From the NCBI GenBank assembly GCA_023299895.1, contig JALZWI010000257.1, positions 1 to 6,450 on the forward strand: a DNA stretch of 6,450 nucleotides, read 5' to 3'. This stretch comes from Arenicella sp. (lineage in GTDB: Bacteria > Pseudomonadota > Gammaproteobacteria > Arenicellales > Arenicellaceae). A program made the position numbers and the translations under genes. The notes below the pieces were generated by a model. That model made no database searches. It saw only the letters and a program-made list of their open reading frames with translations, and was not told where the DNA came from. Shown here piece after piece: positions 5,325 through 6,450 of this stretch (positions within the stretch are counted from its first letter, which is position 1; each line of letters begins with the position of its first letter).

Positions 5325-6450
5325 ATGAAAAAAAATACTGTCATTAAAATATTAGCCACTCTGACTTTGCAAGCAAGTTTCGTCAGCGCCAGCTTTGCTG
5401 CGTCTATTATTGTCGATACAACACAGGACAAACTGGTGTCGTTAGTTGATGGTCACTGCTCGTTACGCGAGGCCGTTGAGGCCGCTAATACCAACATAGC
5501 GGTGGACACCTGTTCAGCCGGCGATGCAAACGCCACCGATGAAATTATTTTTTTCATTCCTACCCCAGCCACTATTACCTTAAAAGACGAATTTCAGATT
5601 TTGGAAGATATAGCGATTAATGGCTTAGGCGCGGATAACTTAACCATTGATGCGAACTCAGTTAGCCGTCACTTTAATGTATCAGCTTCTATATTGAATA
5701 ACATTACGTTCACAATAGGCCATATTCGTTTAATTAACGGCCAAACGTTTAATCTTGACGGAGGCGCTAGTATTAATTCGCTACAAAACAAAACAATAAT
5801 TGTGGATGCAGTAGAATTCATTGATAACTTCAGCGGAAATGGCGGTGGAGCAATCAGAGTAGCTAATGAAACAGACCCAACAGCACAAGTACAGCAACTT
5901 GTAGTAAGGCATAGCACTTTCCTAAATAATACAGCAATAGGGCCCAGTGGGGGCGGTGCAATACGAATAGGCACGGGTACTTTATTAACAATATTAGATA
6001 GTACTTTTATCTCCAATACAGCAAGTCATATAAACGGTTTTGGTGGCGCGATAGCTATGTTTTCAAACACATTGAATCCTGCTACCACTTTTATTAAACG
6101 CTCTACTTTCAATGACAACGCATCTAATGATGGCGGCGGTGCCATATCGCTAATCCGTGGCATTATCGACATAAGAGAATCCACTATCGTAGGAAACTCT
6201 ACTAATAGTGACACGCCAGAGGAAAACTTCAGTAAAGGTGGCGGTATTCAGTTGTCTGAAGAGGCAGAATTGACCCTACAAAATAGCATTATCGCAAATA
6301 ATATAGATGAATCGATAAATTCACCGAATCCGGATATCAGCTTTAAAAATTCAACCGGGAAATTTTTATCTGAAGGGCACAACTTTATTGGCACTAATGA
6401 CTGGGGGCAGCTTAGCGGTATTGCCGGTACACCAAATTCGGATGAAGATT
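5325..6450 (+). CDS. Exported CSLREA-type right-handed beta-helix protein (3' end outside window)
   Basis: My translation from the ATG at 5325 stays open for 375 codons to the window end. It starts with a signal peptide (lysine-rich MKKN, hydrophobic core, probable cleavage after ASFA at about 25), so it is exported. Residues 45-50 are CSLREA, followed by EAANTN (52-57) and a second cysteine at 63. This is the N-terminal CSLREA signature seen in many bacterial repetitive surface or secreted proteins. Residues 100-360 contain imperfect coils of parallel beta-helix type: repeated STF/STI plus NN or N-x-A, then a glycine turn such as GGGAI (173-177, 209-213, 270-274), GGAI (240-243) and GGGI (305-308). 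NSIIANN (320-326) and HNFIG (352-356) are typical of the last coils. The substrate or partner is unknown; adhesin, sugar-binding or structural roles are all possible. Recognition of the architecture is good, function is not assigned. A weak AGAGAG (5309-5314) lies 10 bases upstream of the start. Confidence 0.88.
   Translation, partial: MKKNTVIKILATLTLQASFVSASFAASIIVDTTQDKLVSLVDGHCSLREAVEAANTNIAVDTCSAGDANATDEIIFFIPTPATITLKDEFQILEDIAINGLGADNLTIDANSVSRHFNVSASILNNITFTIGHIRLINGQTFNLDGGASINSLQNKTIIVDAVEFIDNFSGNGGGAIRVANETDPTAQVQQLVVRHSTFLNNTAIGPSGGGAIRIGTGTLLTILDSTFISNTASHINGFGGAIAMFSNTLNPATTFIKRSTFNDNASNDGGGAISLIRGIIDIRESTIVGNSTNSDTPEENFSKGGGIQLSEEAELTLQNSIIANNIDESINSPNPDISFKNSTGKFLSEGHNFIGTNDWGQLSGIAGTPNSDED

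Noticed and set aside
5198..5431. Open frame of 77 codons on the minus strand
   Set aside because: It overlaps the signal-peptide region of the clear plus-strand beta-helix gene and shows no recognisable protein features; it is an antisense shadow.
5669..6214. Two minus-strand open frames of 115 and 62 codons
   Set aside because: They run antisense to the glycine-rich beta-helix repeats, whose codons produce proline-rich strings on the other strand. The plus frame is the coding one.

Overview
The window looks like chromosome from a gammaproteobacterium of moderate to low GC, probably free-living and aerobic. The basis is a proteobacterial petABC operon whose cytochrome b and c1 read like gammaproteobacterial members (WGNMSYWGAQ, VAMPHALYELQG, GKTKPVPDRV), plus an enterobacterial-type Rep helicase. 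The CSLREA beta-helix protein fits a marine or environmental relative. I cannot name the genus from sequence alone.

Layout. Bases 1-2842 on the minus strand hold the three core subunits of the cytochrome bc1 complex in the order petA (Rieske protein, 2207-2842), petB (cytochrome b, 813-2207) and petC (cytochrome c1, 797 to beyond base 1). petA and petB overlap by one base, and petB and petC are 15 bases apart, so they form one transcription and translation unit. Bases 2843-3096 are a non-coding leader with a candidate promoter and several inverted repeats. Bases 3097-5106 on the minus strand encode the DNA helicase Rep, starting at TTG. Bases 5107-5324 are a divergent intergenic region with two clear inverted repeats. 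From 5325 to the window end, on the plus strand, lies the first 375 codons of an exported CSLREA-type right-handed beta-helix protein; its end is outside the window.

How the genes work together. PetABC oxidise ubiquinol and reduce a periplasmic cytochrome c, conserving energy as a proton gradient. Rep is a 3'-5' helicase that helps replication forks past DNA-bound proteins, and it has no evident functional tie to the bc1 complex. The beta-helix protein is an unrelated secreted or surface protein.

I found no mobile element, CRISPR array, tRNA, rRNA, phage or defence gene. The unusual points are modest. Cytochrome b has PLWY at the quinol-oxidation motif and an apparent extra pair of membrane helices. 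There are hairpins over the ribosome-binding sites of rep and petA, and a sharp palindrome in front of the beta-helix gene. I see no convincing new multigene system here.
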